In this document: in pieces, positions 1 to 7,472 of the stretch | Layout: each line of letters opens with the position of its first letter | How positions within the stretch are numbered: position 1 is the first letter of the stretch | DNA from: CAZGTQ01 sp964528575 | GTDB lineage: Bacteria > Planctomycetota > UBA1135 > GCA-002686595 | Reading direction: 5' to 3' | Length of the DNA: 25,491 nt | NCBI GenBank assembly: GCA_964528575.1 | Contig: CAZGTQ010000061.1 | Location: 1 to 25,491, forward strand | Notes under the pieces: model-generated | The model's database searches: none | Told to the model about the DNA's origin: nothing | The model's input: only the letters and a program-made list of their open reading frames with translations | Translations under genes and position numbers: made by a program

Positions 1-1349
1 GTGTCGCCGCGGCACGGCTGGCGGGCGAACGCCGTGCCGGTCGCGGTCCAGCCGGCGAGCGTGCCCGACTCGAGGCCCAGATCGAGCGGCGCGCCGTCGT
101 CGCCGACCGGCGCGGCGCCCTGGGCGCGCTCGGCCGCGCTCGTCGGCACCGGCTCCGTGCGCTCGCCGCCGCCTCCCTCGCCGGCTCGGCGCAGCAGCAA
201 GAACGCGCCGCGCTTGTTCGCGGTCGCGACGTCCGGCCGGCCGTCGCCGTCGAGGTCGCCGACGGCGAGCTGCGTGCCGACGCCGGAGTCCGCGTCCATC
301 ACCTGCGGCTCGAAGCGCGCGCCGTCCGCGTCGCGCACGAGCCGGAGCCACGCGACGACCGGCGCGGCGCCGGGCTGTGGATCGCCTTTCGGCCCGTGCG
401 CCCACCAGCGCTTGCCGGTGACGACGTCGGTGAGCCCGTCCCCGTCCATGTCCTCGAACGCGAGCGCGTGGAGCTGCGAGAACGCGACGCCGTGCGACTG
501 CGCGGGATCGTCGTCCATGATCCGGTGCTCGCGGAACGCGAGGCCGTCGGTCTGCTCGAACCACGACAGACCCCACCCGTGCGCGTCGAGGCTCGTCACG
601 ACGTCCGCGTCGCCGTCGCCGTCGACGTCGTACACGCCCATCTGGGCCCCGCCGCGCCGGCCGCTCGCGAAATCGACCGCGACGCGCTCCCACGCCGGAT
701 CGCCGTCGAGCGCGTCCGGCTGGAGCCAGACGCCGCCGCGGTCGAGCACGTCCGCGCGCCCGTCGCCGTCGACGTCGCCGACGCCGAGGCCGTGGTGGAA
801 CGGACCGGGATCGAGCCCGCCGCCGATCGGGCGCACCCGCCACGGCGCGCGCGGATCGGCCGCATCCGGCGTCGCCCACACGACGCTCCCCCCGCTCGTG
901 TACACGAGGTCGCGCCGGCCGTCGCCGTCGACGTCCGCGTACGCGGGCGCCTCGTTGCCGACGCCCGTGCACGCCTCGTGGCGCGTCCAGCGCGCGCCCT
1001 GGGCGAGCCGCTCGCCGCCGGGGTTCTCGTGCCACCACGCGGCGCGTCCGGGGAAGCCGACCGACACGACGTCCGCGTCGCCGTCGCCGTCGACGTCGTC
1101 GATCCAGTCGAAGAAGTGATCGGAGTAGCCGAGCGGGTCGACCGCGCGCGGCTCGTAGAACGCCTCGCGCCGCGCGAAGTCTGGGCCGCGGTACCACCAC
1201 GGTCCCGCGACGACGTCGGCGGCTCCGTCGCCGTCGAGGTCGCCGATCGCCGCGCCCTCGCACAGGAACTCGTCGGACAGGACGACACGCTCGAAGCGCA
1301 GCTCGCCCGGCGCCTGCGAGGCGGCGAGCGTCAGGAGGGCCAGCAGCAT
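1..1349 (-). CDS. Secreted FG-GAP/VCBS repeat protein, partial (3' end outside window)
   Basis: The frame from ATG 1349 stays open to the window edge, giving 449 codons. It begins with a short hydrophobic signal sequence (MLLALLTLAAS, then QAPG), so the product is probably exported. At least seven FG-GAP/VCBS calcium-loop motifs of the form D-x-DGD-x-x-D follow (for example IGDLDGDGAADVV, YDVDGDGDADVV, GDLDGDGRPDVA). They are separated by blades rich in Trp and Gly (WWYRGP, WWHENPGG, WWAHGPKGD). Such repeats build a beta-propeller; integrin-like proteins use them for binding or adhesion, and no catalytic site is visible. After the last repeat the chain enters a different segment, ESGTLAGWTATG followed by F-A-R-Q-P-C-R-G-D. 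From memory this resembles a beta-sandwich module at the C-terminus of planctomycete secreted proteins. It starts 26 bases from the divergent MBL-like gene, with no Shine-Dalgarno but a TACGGT box 7 bases before the ATG. Family call firm; ligand unknown. Confidence 0.88.
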   Translation of the reverse strand, partial: MLLALLTLAASQAPGELRFERVVLSDEFLCEGAAIGDLDGDGAADVVAGPWWYRGPDFARREAFYEPRAVDPLGYSDHFFDWIDDVDGDGDADVVSVGFPGRAAWWHENPGGERLAQGARWTRHEACTGVGNEAPAYADVDGDGRRDLVYTSGGSVVWATPDAADPRAPWRVRPIGGGLDPGPFHHGLGVGDVDGDGRADVLDRGGVWLQPDALDGDPAWERVAVDFASGRRGGAQMGVYDVDGDGDADVVTSLDAHGWGLSWFEQTDGLAFREHRIMDDDPAQSHGVAFSQLHALAFEDMDGDGLTDVVTGKRWWAHGPKGDPQPGAAPVVAWLRLVRDADGARFEPQVMDADSGVGTQLAVGDLDGDGRPDVATANKRGAFLLLRRAGEGGGGERTEPVPTSAAERAQGAAPVGDDGAPLDLGLESGTLAGWTATGTAFARQPCRGD

Positions 1350-1375
1350 GGCGCTTACCGTACACTGCCCTCCCG
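1350..1375. promoter_or_regulatory. 26-bp divergent intergenic region with two candidate overlapping -10 boxes
   Basis: Only 26 bases separate the two divergent start codons. On the plus strand TACACT (1361-1366) ends 9 bases before ATG 1376. On the minus strand TACGGT (1362-1357) ends 7 bases before ATG 1349. The boxes overlap by two bases at a GTAC core. Neither gene has a Shine-Dalgarno sequence in this space, and at these distances transcription would start at or within a few bases of the ATG. No convincing -35 element is visible at 16-18 bp on either strand, so the promoter call is tentative. Confidence 0.4.
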
Positions 1376-2002
1376 ATGAAGAGCACCTGCCTCGAGACGG
1401 TCCTCACCTGGAGCCGCCACCAGCCCGACCGGCGCATCGACTTCAACGGCTTCTGCGTGACGAGCGAGCGCGGCAACGCGCTCGTCGACCCGCTGCCGCT
1501 CGACGAGCCCGACCTCGCGCACCTCGCGGACCTCGGCGGCGCGGCGTGGATCGTCGTGACGAACTTCGACCACCTGCGCGCGACCGCCGCACTGCGCGAG
1601 CGGCTCGGCGCGCGCGCGTACGGTCCCGCGTGCGACCGCGCCCGCTTCGGCGACGCCGCGGCGGCGATCGACGCGTGGTACGAGAGCGAGGCGGACCTGC
1701 CCGAGGGCCTGCGCGAGCGCGTGAGCGTGCGTACGATCCGCGGCGGCAAGTCGCCGGGCGAGGTCGCGCTCTGGCTGAAGAGCGAGCGCGCGCTGCTGTT
1801 CGGCGACGTCGTCCGCTCCCACGTCTCGGGCCGCCTGCGGCTGCTCCCCGACGAGAAGCTCGCCGACAAGGCGGCCGTGGTGCGCGACCTCGCGGCGTTG
1901 CGCGAGCTGCCGATCGAGGCGGTGCTGCTCGGCGACGGAGACTCGCTCTACCGCGACGGAGCCGCGGCGTACGCGCAGCTCGTCGCCGAGCTGATGGCCT
2001 GA
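1376..2002 (+). CDS. Metallo-beta-lactamase-fold protein lacking the zinc ligands (probable pseudo-enzyme)
   Basis: 208 residues. The order of segments follows the MBL fold: an N-terminal strand pair with DFNGFCV and NALVDPLPL; IVVTNFDHLRATAAL where active members have T-H-x-H-x-D-H; GGKSPGEVALWL where they have H-x-x-G-H-x-P-G; LLFGDVV, which keeps the acidic bridging position; and VLLGDGDSLY where they have G-H-G. The histidines at the first pair, the middle site and the last site are all missing; only FDH and GD remain. A metal-dependent hydrolase role is therefore unlikely, and a binding or regulatory role is possible. No signal peptide is visible, so it is probably cytoplasmic. It diverges from the FG-GAP gene. 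ATG 1376 is chosen because the fold starts at once and a TACACT box sits just upstream. Family placement is from motif order only. Confidence 0.72.
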   Translation: MKSTCLETVLTWSRHQPDRRIDFNGFCVTSERGNALVDPLPLDEPDLAHLADLGGAAWIVVTNFDHLRATAALRERLGARAYGPACDRARFGDAAAAIDAWYESEADLPEGLRERVSVRTIRGGKSPGEVALWLKSERALLFGDVVRSHVSGRLRLLPDEKLADKAAVVRDLAALRELPIEAVLLGDGDSLYRDGAAAYAQLVAELMA

Positions 2003-2053
2003 GCGCCTTCGACCTACTGACAGCGCGGCCGCGGACGTGCGCCGGTTCCGGGC

Positions 2054-2069
2054 GGCGCTTCGTGGCGCC
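2054..2069. other. Small hairpin between convergent genes
   Basis: GGCGC (2054-2058) can pair with GCGCC (2065-2069) around a 6-base loop, in the 67-base gap between the convergent ends of the MBL-like gene and the helicase gene. There is no T-run on either side, so a terminator role is only possible. Nothing else is recognisable in this gap. Confidence 0.2.
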
Positions 2070-5000
2070 TCATCGCCGCTCCGTTCGAGGATTGTCCCTC
2101 CACTCGAGGACGCGTCGCACGCAGCCGTCGAGGTCATCCCGCACCTGATAGACCCAGAACCTCATCACGTCCCACCCAAGCTCGACCAAGCGCATGTTGC
2201 GCAAGCGATCCCGCCTGCAGAGATCGCCGTCCCAGGCGCGGTGGTAGCGCTCTCCGTCGACCTCGACATCCAACCGGCGGTCGCCATTGATCAACGCGAG
2301 GTCGAGGACGTACTTCTCCTCGGTGTACTGCGGGATCGGATGAAGTCCGCCCCGGTACAAGGCGCGGTACAGAATCCTCTCCCAGTCGGAGACCTGGTGC
2401 GGGTTGTGCACGGAGGGGTACTCCGGACCGAGATCATGCTCTGGAAGTGTCTCGGCCCGCGCGATCCGACCCAAACTGGCGACGTAGCGGGCGAATCGGT
2501 CGAGATGACCGACGCCCGCAGCCCGCGCAGCTTCGGCGTCGCCAACGACGACGAGCGCGGCTCGCGCCCGCGTGATCGCCACGTTGAACAGGTTCGCGGT
2601 CGATCGGAGGAAGCCCGCAGCGCGATCGACCGGGCCGCCGGAGATCGTTGGCGAAAAGACCATCAGGTCGCGCTCGTCGCCTTGGAACCGATGGACGGTT
2701 TCCACGAGCAGGTCTGCGACGTCGAGTCGGTCCGAGATCTGTCGATCCTGCGCGATCATGTCGCGGATCCGGTTCACCTGGTCCCGGAAGGGAGCGATCA
2801 CGCCGATCGAGCCCTCGTAACGCTGCTCGACCAGGATGCGCCGCACCTCTTCCACAACTCGCACCGCCTCCGCCTCGTTCCGGAGCCCGCCGCCGGCAGG
2901 CCGGACGCAATCGCCGCTCACCTGAACCCAGCGCACGGTGGGGCCCGCCGGATCCAAGGCGCGAAGGACGCTCAACCGTGTCGCTACCCGCAACCGCCCC
3001 TCGTAGAACTCGTCGTTCGAGAAGCCGATGATGTCGGGATGGGACCGATGGTGGTCCCGAAGGAGGATCAGGTCCTCGCCTCTGCACAGGCCGCTCGCCA
3101 GGTCGAAGAGCGAGTTCACCGAGTAGCCCCATCTCAGATGCTCGACCAGGTCGTGCTTCTCCAGCAACTGCTGATCTCGGGACCGACTCAGCGAACTGAT
3201 GTGCTTGAGCTGGTTGGGATCGCCGATGATCACAGCCCGCTTGGCACGGAACAACAGCGGGATCGCAGAGGCGATATCGCACTGGCTCGCCTCGTCGATG
3301 ACGAGGAGGTCGAAAACGCCGGGTTCCAAAGGGATTCGGCCCTTTGCCGAGAGCGATGTGACCGCCCAGCAGGGGAGGATCGATACCACTTCTTGCGACG
3401 TCTGGTAGTAGCGTGCCCACACCTGCTTCGAGGACTGGCCGTCCTCGCCCTGGCCTTGCACAAGGAGTTGGAGCACGGACACGTACTCGGCGAGCAGCCG
3501 GCGAGCCTCGGTCGAGAATTCGGAAGGCTGGACCCGCAGCCAGGCGCCCCAAAGGCGAGCCGAGACGTCCTCGAGGGCGGCCCGCTGCTCGAGTTCGGCA
3601 CCCATGATGTCTTCGAGGGTCCGCGCGGCGCCGAGTTCCTCGAGGCTGCGGTGGTAGCCCCTAGAACCGGTGAGGGCATCGATCCGACAACGCAGCTCGG
3701 CGAGCGCTTCGACCCAGGATCGGCGGTTGCGTTCATCGGGATCGGTTCCGGGAAACTCCAGTGCAAGAAGTGAGGCCGTCTCCCGGAGCGTCTCCGCCCG
3801 CGCCTTCGCCGTTTCCAGACGGGCGCGACGCAACCACCGCCAGAACAGGCGTTCGACGAACCCCGCGCGGTTTCGATCCAGAGCCTCCAGCGACTCTAAA
3901 GCCTCATCCGCCACGGCGACGAGCGGCTCGACCTCGATCTCTCGGCTGTCCGCGAAGAGCTCCGGCCCGAGGAGGTGACGCGCGTCCTCAGCATCCTGTT
4001 CGAGCCGGTCCACGAGGTTGCGCAGCTCGATTAGTTGCTCACGCTCCTTGTCCAACTCGCTCAGCCTGCGGCGGACCTCCTGGAGGGCCAGACGCGCCTC
4101 GTCGTGATGACGGCGATCTTCGGGCGTGGCGGTGACCGCCAGCATCCGGGTGACGTACTCCTTCAGTCGGTCGAGGTACGCGCTGGCGCCGAGCCTCAGC
4201 AGGAATGGGCGCGCTCCCAGCGCGTTTACCCGCTGCTCCACGACATCCACCGCCTTGTTGTTCTTGCTCGCGAAGAGCACCCGCAACCCGTTTCGGGCGG
4301 CGTTCACCAAGATCGCTGAAACGACTTGCGACTTGCCGGTTCCGGGTGGGCCGGTGATCACTGTGAGCGGGCGATTAAGAGCGGACACGACAGCGTCACG
4401 CTGCTCGGTGTTGAGGGGCAGGACTTCAAGCAGCGGCCCCGGCTCGTCGCCGTTCTTCTGATCCGGGATCTCTCCCGTGACCCAGCTTCGCAGGGCGGAC
4501 GCCTCAGTCAGCGCCTCCTTGCGGCGCGCCAGTTCGCCCAGCTCCGTTTCGAGTCCGCGCGTGTACGGCGAGCGCTCCGTAGTCACCAGCACGAATCGGT
4601 CCAGGACAGCCACACTCGGCAGCTCGTCGAAGCGTCCGCCCCCACCGTCCTCGGCGCCAACCCACTCTACCCAGTGCCACTCCGGCCTCGAGCTGCGCAG
4701 CCGTAGGGCGAGCTCGTCGAGTTCGGGAGGCTCCTCGGTGACCTGGTCGAGGCCAAGATGCCGTTGGAGCTCCAGGACGCTCTCCATGGCCGTGTGCTTC
4801 GGCTCTCCACTCAGGGAGCCCATCGCCTCGACGTTTACCGAAGGCGAATCCTCGATCAGCACCGACAGACCGCGCGACCGGAAGTCGGAGGGGTCGACCG
4901 TCCATACGAGCAGGGGCTGGATCATCCCGAACTGGGAGCCGCGCTTGGATCTTCGTCGCACATAGACAGCTGGGTAACCGATCCGCAGCGCTCGCGGTGA

Positions 5001-5480
5001 GCGGTGCGCCGCGCAGGACGCGAGGAGGCGGCGTGCTATAGCCGGGAGTTCGAGCACGCCATCGGGCTCGAGCTCGGCGGGAGTCCCGGGCAGTAGTGCG
5101 TACTCCAGGTCGCTGAAGCTGCTGGCATAGACGCTCACGCCGTCGTTGTCGCCCTCACCGATACAGTCGAGGTAGTAGCGGCAAAGGCGGTGCGCTGTAG
5201 TCTCGGGCAACGCCTGCTGGGTCCCCTCTTCTGCGTGTTTCTCTTCGAGCGACTCGAGCAGGAACCAGCAGTAGTTCCGATCCTGGACCAGCCGCGTCTT
5301 CAGCGGACCGTACAGAGACGTGTTGATCAGCTTCCGATCGACACCGAGAGCAGCTGCGAGTTCTCGGGCCTTCATTCCGGGGTGTCGGCCGAGGTGGGCG
5401 ATGATCCGATCCTCGAGCGTCGCGGGGTGTTCTGCCTGTTCCGGAACCTGCGCTGGACTGCGACCTTCTCCTTGCGGCAC
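2070..5480 (-). CDS. Winged-helix / SF1B (UPF1-DNA2-type) helicase / Vsr-like nuclease fusion
   Basis: 1136 residues from GTG 5480, with a GGGGGG Shine-Dalgarno-like run about 6 bases upstream. Residues 20-75 look like a winged helix (MKARELAAALGVDRKLINTSLY). Residues 100-300 are an unrecognised module. The SF1 helicase core follows: LNTEQRDAV, Walker A GPPGTGKS 377-384, a charged coiled-coil-prone insertion about 455-600, Walker B/motif II VIDEAS 727-732, GDPNQLK 753-759, DHHRSHPDI 809-817, TVHRFQGDE 928-936 and NVAITRAR 966-973. The C-terminus, about 1030-1130, is a Vsr/DUF559-type nuclease: DWERILYRAL, LDLALINGDRRLDVEVDGERYH and RDRLRNMRLVELGWDVMRFW, with Asp/Glu residues placed as in PD-(D/E)XK-like folds. 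The architecture recalls the Hhe defence gene (helicase plus Vsr) and similar single-gene anti-phage helicase-nucleases; a repair role is the alternative. It stands alone with its own promoter in lower-GC DNA, which suggests transfer. Domain calls firm; defence role inferred. Confidence 0.9.
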   Translation of the reverse strand: MPQGEGRSPAQVPEQAEHPATLEDRIIAHLGRHPGMKARELAAALGVDRKLINTSLYGPLKTRLVQDRNYCWFLLESLEEKHAEEGTQQALPETTAHRLCRYYLDCIGEGDNDGVSVYASSFSDLEYALLPGTPAELEPDGVLELPAIARRLLASCAAHRSPRALRIGYPAVYVRRRSKRGSQFGMIQPLLVWTVDPSDFRSRGLSVLIEDSPSVNVEAMGSLSGEPKHTAMESVLELQRHLGLDQVTEEPPELDELALRLRSSRPEWHWVEWVGAEDGGGGRFDELPSVAVLDRFVLVTTERSPYTRGLETELGELARRKEALTEASALRSWVTGEIPDQKNGDEPGPLLEVLPLNTEQRDAVVSALNRPLTVITGPPGTGKSQVVSAILVNAARNGLRVLFASKNNKAVDVVEQRVNALGARPFLLRLGASAYLDRLKEYVTRMLAVTATPEDRRHHDEARLALQEVRRRLSELDKEREQLIELRNLVDRLEQDAEDARHLLGPELFADSREIEVEPLVAVADEALESLEALDRNRAGFVERLFWRWLRRARLETAKARAETLRETASLLALEFPGTDPDERNRRSWVEALAELRCRIDALTGSRGYHRSLEELGAARTLEDIMGAELEQRAALEDVSARLWGAWLRVQPSEFSTEARRLLAEYVSVLQLLVQGQGEDGQSSKQVWARYYQTSQEVVSILPCWAVTSLSAKGRIPLEPGVFDLLVIDEASQCDIASAIPLLFRAKRAVIIGDPNQLKHISSLSRSRDQQLLEKHDLVEHLRWGYSVNSLFDLASGLCRGEDLILLRDHHRSHPDIIGFSNDEFYEGRLRVATRLSVLRALDPAGPTVRWVQVSGDCVRPAGGGLRNEAEAVRVVEEVRRILVEQRYEGSIGVIAPFRDQVNRIRDMIAQDRQISDRLDVADLLVETVHRFQGDERDLMVFSPTISGGPVDRAAGFLRSTANLFNVAITRARAALVVVGDAEAARAAGVGHLDRFARYVASLGRIARAETLPEHDLGPEYPSVHNPHQVSDWERILYRALYRGGLHPIPQYTEEKYVLDLALINGDRRLDVEVDGERYHRAWDGDLCRRDRLRNMRLVELGWDVMRFWVYQVRDDLDGCVRRVLEWRDNPRTERR

Positions 5481-5531
5481 CGATGACCCCCCTCTGATCC
5501 ACGAACGACGTTCTCGACCCCCGACGACCGG

Positions 5532-5560
5532 TCCCTACCCCGACCCGACCATCAGGTCAA
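5532..5560 (-). promoter_or_regulatory. Sigma-70-like promoter of the helicase-nuclease gene
   Basis: On the minus strand TTGACC (5560-5555) is followed by exactly 17 bases and TAGGGA (5537-5532). The -35 matches TTGACA at five of six positions; the -10 is weaker. Transcription would start near 5525, leaving a leader of about 45 bases that contains the GGGGGG ribosome-binding site before GTG 5480. Unlike several neighbours, this gene thus has a conventional leader. Confidence 0.5.
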
Positions 5561-5752
5561 GGAGGGTTCCGCCGAACTGGCGAATGGTAGCGTGTGCGGG
5601 CCTCGAAGGCAGGGCGCGGCGGCTGCGGCCGCGTCGGCGACATGCAATCGCCCGCGCCCTCGTCGCTTGCTGGCGTCTGGGATAGCGTGAGGGTCGCCAT
5701 CTCGTGGCGCACTGAGTCCGATGCCTGTTCCGGATTCTGTCCGGGCGCGGCG

Positions 5753-5781
5753 TTGGCCGACCGCCGCGCGAGACCTATGTT
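5753..5781 (+). promoter_or_regulatory. Sigma-70-like promoter of ispH, near-leaderless
   Basis: TTGGCC (5753-5758), a 17-base spacer and TATGTT (5776-5781). The -10 ends 10 bases before ATG 5792, so the transcript would begin within a few bases of that ATG. The alternative in-frame ATG at 5777 lies inside the -10 box and could not be transcribed from this promoter, which argues for 5792 as the start. Confidence 0.5.
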
Positions 5782-5791
5782 GGCTCGCCCG

Positions 5792-6715
5792 ATGAAGATC
5801 GTCCTCGCCCAGCCGCGCGGCTTCTGCGCCGGAGTCGACCGCGCGATCGAGATCGTGCGGGTCGCGCTCGAGCGCTTCGGCGCCCCGGTGTACGTCCTGC
5901 ACGAGATCGTGCACAACCAGCACGTGCTGCGGGAGCTGTCCGCGCTCGGCGCGGTGTTCGTCGAGACGCTCGACGAGGTGCCGCAGGGCGCGGTGACGGT
6001 GTTCAGCGCGCACGGCGTCGCCGAGGCGGTGGTCGAGCGGGCGCGGGAGCGCGGCCTGCGCATCGTCGACGCGACGTGCCCGCTCGTGACGAAGGTCCAC
6101 GTGCAGGCGCAGCACTACCACGCGGGCGGCCGCGAGGTCGTGCTCATCGGCCACGAGGGGCACCCCGAGGTCGAGGGCACGAAGGGGCGCATCCCCGGGC
6201 CGGTGCACGTGATCGGCACGGTGGCCGAGGTCGAGACGCTCGAGGTGCGCGACCCGGACCGGCTCGCGTACGTCACGCAGACGACGCTCAGCGTCGACGA
6301 CACGCGCGAGGTGATCGAGGCGCTCGTCCGGCGCTTCCCGAACGTGCGCGGGCCCGACCTCAAGGACATCTGCTACGCGACGCAGAACCGCCAGAACGCG
6401 GTGCGCGCGATGGCCGGCGAGATCGACCTCCTGCTCGTCGTCGGCTCGCGCAACAGCTCGAACTCGAACCGTCTGCGCGACCTCGGCGAGCGCTCGGGGA
6501 GCGCCGCGCACCTGCTCGACGGTCCCGACGAGATCGACCCCGCCTGGCTGCGACCGGGCATGCGCATCGGCATCACCGCCGGCGCGTCCGCTCCCGAGGA
6601 GCTCGTCCAACTCATCGTCGAGCGCCTGCGCGAGCTCGGCGCCGACTCGGTCGAGACGCTGCCGGGCGAGCCGGAGGACGTCGTCTTCAGCCTGCCGCCC
6701 GAGCTCGCGGGCTGA
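5792..6715 (+). CDS. ispH: 4-hydroxy-3-methylbut-2-enyl diphosphate reductase (IspH/LytB)
   Basis: 307 residues, close to the usual length. IspH carries out the last step of the MEP isoprenoid pathway, reducing HMBPP to IPP and DMAPP with a [4Fe-4S] cluster in the cytoplasm. The three cluster cysteines are Cys12 (PRGFCAGVDRAI), Cys96 (DATCPLVTKVH) and Cys194 (DICYATQNRQ). Substrate-binding residues His41 (HEIVHN), His74 (FSAHG), His124 with the nearby acid Glu126 (GHEGHPEVEGT), and the SRNSSNSNRL loop are all present, so it should be active. The start at ATG 5792 puts the first cysteine at the normal distance from the N-terminus and fits the promoter; ATG 5777 would add five residues. No Shine-Dalgarno is visible. 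It is monocistronic on the plus strand, and its last 29 bases overlap the end of the convergent DDAH-like gene. Confidence 0.97.
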   Translation: MKIVLAQPRGFCAGVDRAIEIVRVALERFGAPVYVLHEIVHNQHVLRELSALGAVFVETLDEVPQGAVTVFSAHGVAEAVVERARERGLRIVDATCPLVTKVHVQAQHYHAGGREVVLIGHEGHPEVEGTKGRIPGPVHVIGTVAEVETLEVRDPDRLAYVTQTTLSVDDTREVIEALVRRFPNVRGPDLKDICYATQNRQNAVRAMAGEIDLLLVVGSRNSSNSNRLRDLGERSGSAAHLLDGPDEIDPAWLRPGMRIGITAGASAPEELVQLIVERLRELGADSVETLPGEPEDVVFSLPPELAG

Positions 6716-7472
6716 AGAGCAGCGACAGGCACGTCGGCCCCGCTTCGGCCTTCGCGAGCTCGTCCAGCTCGATCGGCACGACGCGATGACCGGCGCCGGC
6801 GAGCAGCTCCGCCGTGCGCGGATGCTCCGCCGGCACGATCACGCCGCCGTCGAGCGCGACGACGTTCGCGCCGAACGGCTCCTCGTCGGGCGCGGCCAGC
6901 ACCCGTACGCCGCGGACGCGCTCGAGGCTCACCCACCGCGGCCGCGCGAGCAACGTGTCGTCGTCGAGCCGCGTGCACGCCGTCTTCAGGTGCAGGCAGC
7001 CGCGCACCTCGACCGCCTTGACCGCGAGACCGTGCGGGAGCACGCGGTGCGCCAGCTCGCGCAGCCCCGCGTGGTTCGTGCGGCTCGACCAGCCGACGTA
7101 GAGCGTGTCGCCCATGCGCAGCACGTCGCCGCCGTCGAGCGTCGTCCCCTCGCTCATGCGCTCGATCGGCCGGTGCTGCGCGAGCGCGGCCGCGACGGAC
7201 GCGCTCTCCGCGCGACGCGACGGCGCCCCCATGTTCGGCACGATCGCGACGTCGTCGAGCACGACCGCCGCGTCCTCGACGAACGCTGCGTCCGGCTGAT
7301 CGGCGAGCGGCGGGAGCGCGAGGATCGTGCAGCCGAGCGACTCGAGCGCGGCGACGTACGCCGCGTGCTGCGCGAGCGCGCGCTCGACGTCGATCGGCCG
7401 GCGCGCGACGTGCGTCAGCTCGCAGCGCGCGAGCGACGCGTCCGGCGGCCGCACGATCGCGACGAGGCTCAT
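6687..7472 (-). CDS. DDAH-like guanidino-modifying hydrolase (dimethylargininase family)
   Basis: 261 residues of the amidinotransferase/dimethylarginine dimethylaminohydrolase fold. Family motifs: FVEDAAVVL with Glu66-Asp67, TLDGGDV (Asp113, Asp116) for the guanidinium, GCLHLKT with catalytic His161, and GPTCLSLL with catalytic Cys248. Length and placement of His and Cys match the bacterial DDAH of Pseudomonas (His162/Cys249, from memory). Such enzymes convert N-omega-methylated arginine to citrulline; related members act on other guanidino compounds, so the substrate is not settled. The ATG overlaps the stop of the upstream transglutaminase-like gene (ATGA), implying translational coupling at the end of a five-gene block. 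The 3' end overlaps ispH by 29 bases on the other strand. Catalytic assignment firm, substrate inferred. Confidence 0.86.
   Translation of the reverse strand: MSLVAIVRPPDASLARCELTHVARRPIDVERALAQHAAYVAALESLGCTILALPPLADQPDAAFVEDAAVVLDDVAIVPNMGAPSRRAESASVAAALAQHRPIERMSEGTTLDGGDVLRMGDTLYVGWSSRTNHAGLRELAHRVLPHGLAVKAVEVRGCLHLKTACTRLDDDTLLARPRWVSLERVRGVRVLAAPDEEPFGANVVALDGGVIVPAEHPRTAELLAGAGHRVVPIELDELAKAEAGPTCLSLLFSPRARAAG

Larger units (their letters stand above)
5481..5791. other. 311-bp divergent intergenic region between helicase gene and ispH
   Basis: No coding sequence is supported here. The in-frame extension upstream of ispH, back to 5594, has no homology to the IspH N-terminus and is treated as untranslated. 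The region holds one promoter facing each way, listed separately. The base composition of the line at 5521 (41 G/C of 60) lies between the helicase gene and the rest of the window. No clear direct repeats or att-like sites were seen at this edge. Confidence 0.6.

Noticed and set aside
1..1379. Long plus-strand frames over the left edge, and a minus frame at 596-1288
   Set aside because: They are Arg/Pro/Ser- or Thr/Ala-rich translations of the repetitive FG-GAP codons in other frames. The frame from ATG 1349 gives the seven calcium-loop motifs and a signal peptide.
2037..3773. Plus-strand 578-codon frame opposite the helicase
   Set aside because: It has no recognisable motif and lies wholly antisense to a gene with every SF1 helicase motif intact.
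2003..5791. Helicase gene as part of a transposon or prophage
   Set aside because: No terminal inverted repeats, transposase, integrase or target duplications were seen at either edge. Only base composition suggests transfer.
5594..5791. N-terminal extension of ispH to ATG 5594
   Set aside because: The extra 66 residues are unlike any IspH N-terminus, and the TTGGCC-17-TATGTT promoter lies inside them.
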